The position numbers and the translations under genes are program-made. DNA of 7,453 nt. Source: Selenomonas sp. (lineage in GTDB: Bacteria > Bacillota > Negativicutes > Selenomonadales > Selenomonadaceae). The stretch lies in contig DOYB01000013.1 of assembly GCA_003518745.1 (NCBI GenBank), positions 1 to 7,453 on the forward strand, written 5' to 3'. The notes under the pieces were generated by a model that saw only the letters and a program-made list of their open reading frames with translations, did not search any database and was not told the origin of the DNA. Of this stretch, positions 5,451-7,453 are shown piece after piece (within the stretch, counting starts at the first letter, position 1; each line of letters begins with the position of its first letter).

Positions 5451-5502
5451 AGAATCGCATAAAGCCCTTCGGCTCTGACTTTTCGTAGAGCTTTTCCGAC
5501 CT
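5449..5502 (-). repeat. virB5-like 3' end, source-type copy of the scar segment
   Basis: Partner of 1778-1831: 45 of 54 bases identical by hand count, including the stop codon. The match ends at GACCT (plus strand), exactly where the scar switches to ArdC/LtrC-like sequence. Confidence 0.85.
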
Positions 5503-6312
5503 TGCAGTACGATGGTATGGGTCTTCGATGCTTATTTGTGCGGCCTGCACTTGCCTCCTGAAAGCCAAATCCTCGTTTTGTCTGATTTTCCCTTCCACAG
5601 CCTTGATGCTGGCGAGATTGCCAAGCAATTTGTTTCGCCGGACTGTCTCTGCTTCTACCATGGCCATAGCATCTGCTTTGGCTTGGTCAGCTTGCATTTC
5701 CCCTTCGGCGTTATTGCCGGCCTCCACAATAGCCGCTATGTTTGCCTGTTCACTGCTGGCCGTATCAATGAAGCCCTTGGCATTGTCTCCATAAATCTTG
5801 TAGATTTCGGCAGCGGCCTGATATTGTTCTTGCGCCTTAAAGGTATTCTCGTCCTCATAGCCTTCATCATTGCGGAAAATTCTGCTTTTCCAAAAATCCA
5901 TTGTTCTCTCCCCAAGACTGCGGCTATTGGCGTCCGAATTCAGGCTGGCAAGATTTCTTTGAACAGTAGTCAAGATACTGTTATTCAAGGGATTTATGTT
6001 CTTGACTGTAATGCCAAATCTTTCCATGGCCGTAGACAGCCAGCTTTCCATATTCTGTGTGGCCATAATGGCCTTCATGTGTCTGGCATAATCATAGACA
6101 TTGCCTCCCTGCCTTGCTAAATCCTTCAGGGCAAAAGGGGACGGGGCACTATCTGCATATGAAATACTGGTCATGCTGTAATAATTGGCCGGGTCATACG
6201 GTTCATCCACCCCAGGAACAACGTGAGCAAAACCTACTTTATATGCACCAATGCCACCGATGCAGCAAACGCATAGCACACTCAGACAATAAATCACTTT
6301 TCCTCGCTTCAA
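5449..6312 (-). CDS. VirB5/TrbJ-like type IV secretion protein
   Basis: A 287-residue protein with an N-terminal signal or anchor segment (about residues 7-23, containing CVCC), then a mainly helical secreted part. Residues about 200-260 are Ala/Glu/Gln-rich with heptad character (EMQADQAKADAMAMVEAET, then RRNKLLGNLASIKAVEGKI), the pattern of VirB5/TrbJ-type minor pilus or adhesin components. It sits directly downstream of a VirB6/TrbL-like gene, a common arrangement in conjugative systems. The start is TTG 6312, set by a perfect AGGAGGTGA (6319-6327); the spacer to the VirB6-like stop is 17 bases. The tail KLYEKSEPKGFMRF is duplicated at 1778-1831. The family call rests on layout and composition, not on a firm motif. 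Confidence 0.5.
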   Translation of the reverse strand: MKRGKVIYCLSVLCVCCIGGIGAYKVGFAHVVPGVDEPYDPANYYSMTSISYADSAPSPFALKDLARQGGNVYDYARHMKAIMATQNMESWLSTAMERFGITVKNINPLNNSILTTVQRNLASLNSDANSRSLGERTMDFWKSRIFRNDEGYEDENTFKAQEQYQAAAEIYKIYGDNAKGFIDTASSEQANIAAIVEAGNNAEGEMQADQAKADAMAMVEAETVRRNKLLGNLASIKAVEGKIRQNEDLAFRRQVQAAQISIEDPYHRTARSEKLYEKSEPKGFMRF

Positions 6313-6318
6313 AATTTC

Positions 6319-6327
6319 TCACCTCCT
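6319..6327 (-). promoter_or_regulatory. Shine-Dalgarno deciding a TTG start
   Basis: AGGAGGTGA on the minus strand, six bases before TTG 6312. It lies immediately beyond the stop codon of the VirB6-like gene (6329-6331), which suggests translational coupling of the two secretion genes. Confidence 0.8.
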
Positions 6328-6328
6328 C

Positions 6329-7453
6329 TCAGTAATCGGACGCAAAGAGCTTAAAGCCCAAACCGCCAAACTGCTTATTGATAAGTTTCTCCATGTGGTC
6401 TGCTATCAGGATAAAGAGCAGAACTAGCAGTAAAAGCTGGAAAAGCAAGGAAAGATTTGCCACACGACTGGTCTTATTTGCTCCATGATGACCTAAAATA
6501 GCCGCTTGATACTCATAAGCAGCCGAATTTTCCATGCCTCCCTCACCCTGATTCCACGCGCGACAAGCAGCTTCCCATGAGCCGTATTTATTGTAGTAGC
6601 CTTCAATTATATATCTTGCTACGTTATCCTGATTTTGTGGTGACCATGGATATTCTGTACTTGGCTCCGGGGCTGTATCTTTATCTCCGTAGGAACTCCA
6701 ACGCGTGTAGTTCTCCCCATCATGGATAAGCGTGCCGCCATTATTCTCAAAATCTCTGCACCACCTATCCCAGTTGTTATAATGTCCATAGTCTATCTGA
6801 TACGCCCCGTAATATCCCTGCCCATTGTCGCAATAGTAGTTGCCACCATAGGATTCCACGGCCCGAATGCGAGCCATGCAATCATCTTCACTAATGATTT
6901 TGGCAGTACTGCCGACCTCGGACACGGTAGTTTTTGTTTCGACCAAATCTCCCACCACAAGATTCTGCATGGTAAACTGAAGCATCACCGTGAATATTAC
7001 AAAGAACATCAGGTTCAAGGAAGAAGCAAATATCCCATTGATGCCGTTAGAAGCCCATTTCCTTGTATGTTTCAGTCCGGCAAACATGAAATTTACGAAT
7101 GAGAATAAAATGGTGAAGTAGAAAAACAGATATGCTTTGGCTACCTGTATGCCAATAATCATGAACAGAATGAGGAAAATGATTCCCAGCACAGCGCAGA
7201 TTAAGCAAGTAAATCCCTCTGTGAACAGGTCAAGAAATCCATGCACCTTCAATGCTTCATTGATAAGGGGAACGATGATTTCCACACCCTTCTGCACAAT
7301 CTTGGTCGGGTCTGAAACAGTCTGACCTGCTGTGTCCAAAGATTCTCCTACAGCCAAGGCTCCCAACTGCGGAAAACCTTCCAAGGCCAGATTACCGATG
7401 AAATCGCCCCAGTTCATCAACATAAAAATAAGCACTCCATAAATGATGATTTT
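6329..7453 (-). CDS. VirB6/TrbL-like membrane protein with an embedded peptidoglycan-hydrolase domain (5' end cut by right edge)
   Basis: The frame is open through the right edge. A GTG at 7435 is the first start codon in view, but the residues before it (KIIIYG) continue a membrane segment, so the true start lies outside. Numbering from GTG: membrane segments at about 1-8 (incomplete), 75-97, 99-120 and 138-158, then a soluble part at about 183-312, then another membrane segment at about 327-345 and a short cytoplasmic tail. Polytopic proteins of this layout beside a VirB5-like gene form the inner-membrane channel of conjugation machines (VirB6/TrbL). The soluble insert is described separately. 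The stop at 6329-6331 is 17 bases before the next gene. The VirB6/TrbL assignment is by layout and hydropathy. Confidence 0.65.
   Translation of the reverse strand, partial: KIIIYGVLIFMLMNWGDFIGNLALEGFPQLGALAVGESLDTAGQTVSDPTKIVQKGVEIIVPLINEALKVHGFLDLFTEGFTCLICAVLGIIFLILFMIIGIQVAKAYLFFYFTILFSFVNFMFAGLKHTRKWASNGINGIFASSLNLMFFVIFTVMLQFTMQNLVVGDLVETKTTVSEVGSTAKIISEDDCMARIRAVESYGGNYYCDNGQGYYGAYQIDYGHYNNWDRWCRDFENNGGTLIHDGENYTRWSSYGDKDTAPEPSTEYPWSPQNQDNVARYIIEGYYNKYGSWEAACRAWNQGEGGMENSAAYEYQAAILGHHGANKTSRVANLSLLFQLLLLVLLFILIADHMEKLINKQFGGLGFKLFASDY
6500..6889 (-). other. Rpf/lysozyme-like transglycosylase domain inside the VirB6-like protein
   Basis: Codons about 183-312 (counted from GTG 7435) encode AVESYGGNYYCDNGQGYYGAYQI at 192-214 (in pieces: VESYGGNY, then QGYYGAYQI). 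This matches the resuscitation-promoting-factor and lysozyme pattern CESGGNW...NGYYGGLQF, with E194 as the expected catalytic glutamate. Later QNQDNVARYI (267-276) and YGSWEAACRAWNQG (284-297) parallel the end of that fold. Four cysteines (186, 202, 226, 291) could form disulfides outside the cytoplasm. Such domains cut peptidoglycan glycan strands; here it would open the wall for the conjugation channel, the job of VirB1. Confidence 0.7.

Noticed and set aside
5512..6120. 202-codon open frame on the plus strand opposite the virB5-like gene
   Set aside because: The minus frame has a perfect ribosome site, fits the secretion gene order and ends in the duplicated tail. The plus frame has no ribosome site or recognisable content.

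Overview
The window is a piece of a conjugative element (ICE or plasmid) from a low-to-mid GC Firmicute. I would guess a Negativicute such as a Selenomonas relative, but only weakly, from gene style, strong AGGAGG Shine-Dalgarno sites and composition. The element backbone is read on the minus strand. Two cargo modules are inserted in it and read on the plus strand.

Right part (5449-7453, minus): a VirB6/TrbL-like polytopic type IV secretion protein (cut by the right edge) is followed 17 bp later by a VirB5/TrbJ-like protein with a TTG start. The VirB6-like protein carries, between its membrane segments, a domain resembling Rpf/lysozyme-type peptidoglycan hydrolases. It therefore looks like a channel protein fused to the cell-wall-cutting activity that VirB1 normally supplies.

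Middle (2206-5450, plus): a cobalamin riboswitch with a downstream intrinsic terminator controls a compact ABC importer operon. The operon encodes a FecCD/BtuC permease, a BtuD ATPase and a BtuF-like lipoprotein, and ends in two hairpins against the convergent virB5-like gene. It should take up vitamin B12 or other corrinoids when cellular B12 is low.

Left part (1-2096): a HigB/HigA-type toxin-antitoxin operon (plus), with a sigma-70-type promoter, a palindromic operator between -35 and -10, an ATGA overlap and an 18-bp terminator hairpin. It lies between an ArdC/LtrC-like gene (minus, running off the left edge) and a scar. The scar at 1778-2050 joins a copy of the virB5-like 3' end (1778-1831, 45/54 identical to 5449-5502) directly to a copy of the ArdC/LtrC-like 5' region (1832-2050, 211/219 identical to 584-802).

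Read on the minus strand, the layout is virB5-like end / btuCDF / ardC-like start, then virB5-like end / toxin-antitoxin / ardC-like start. The virB5-ardC interval thus appears twice in tandem, each copy holding different cargo. Differences between the copies are mostly synonymous, so the second copy probably came from a diverged related element and not from a recent local duplication. This suggests a cargo slot that has been stacked by recombination. No transposase, integrase, att site, tRNA, rRNA or CRISPR array was seen.
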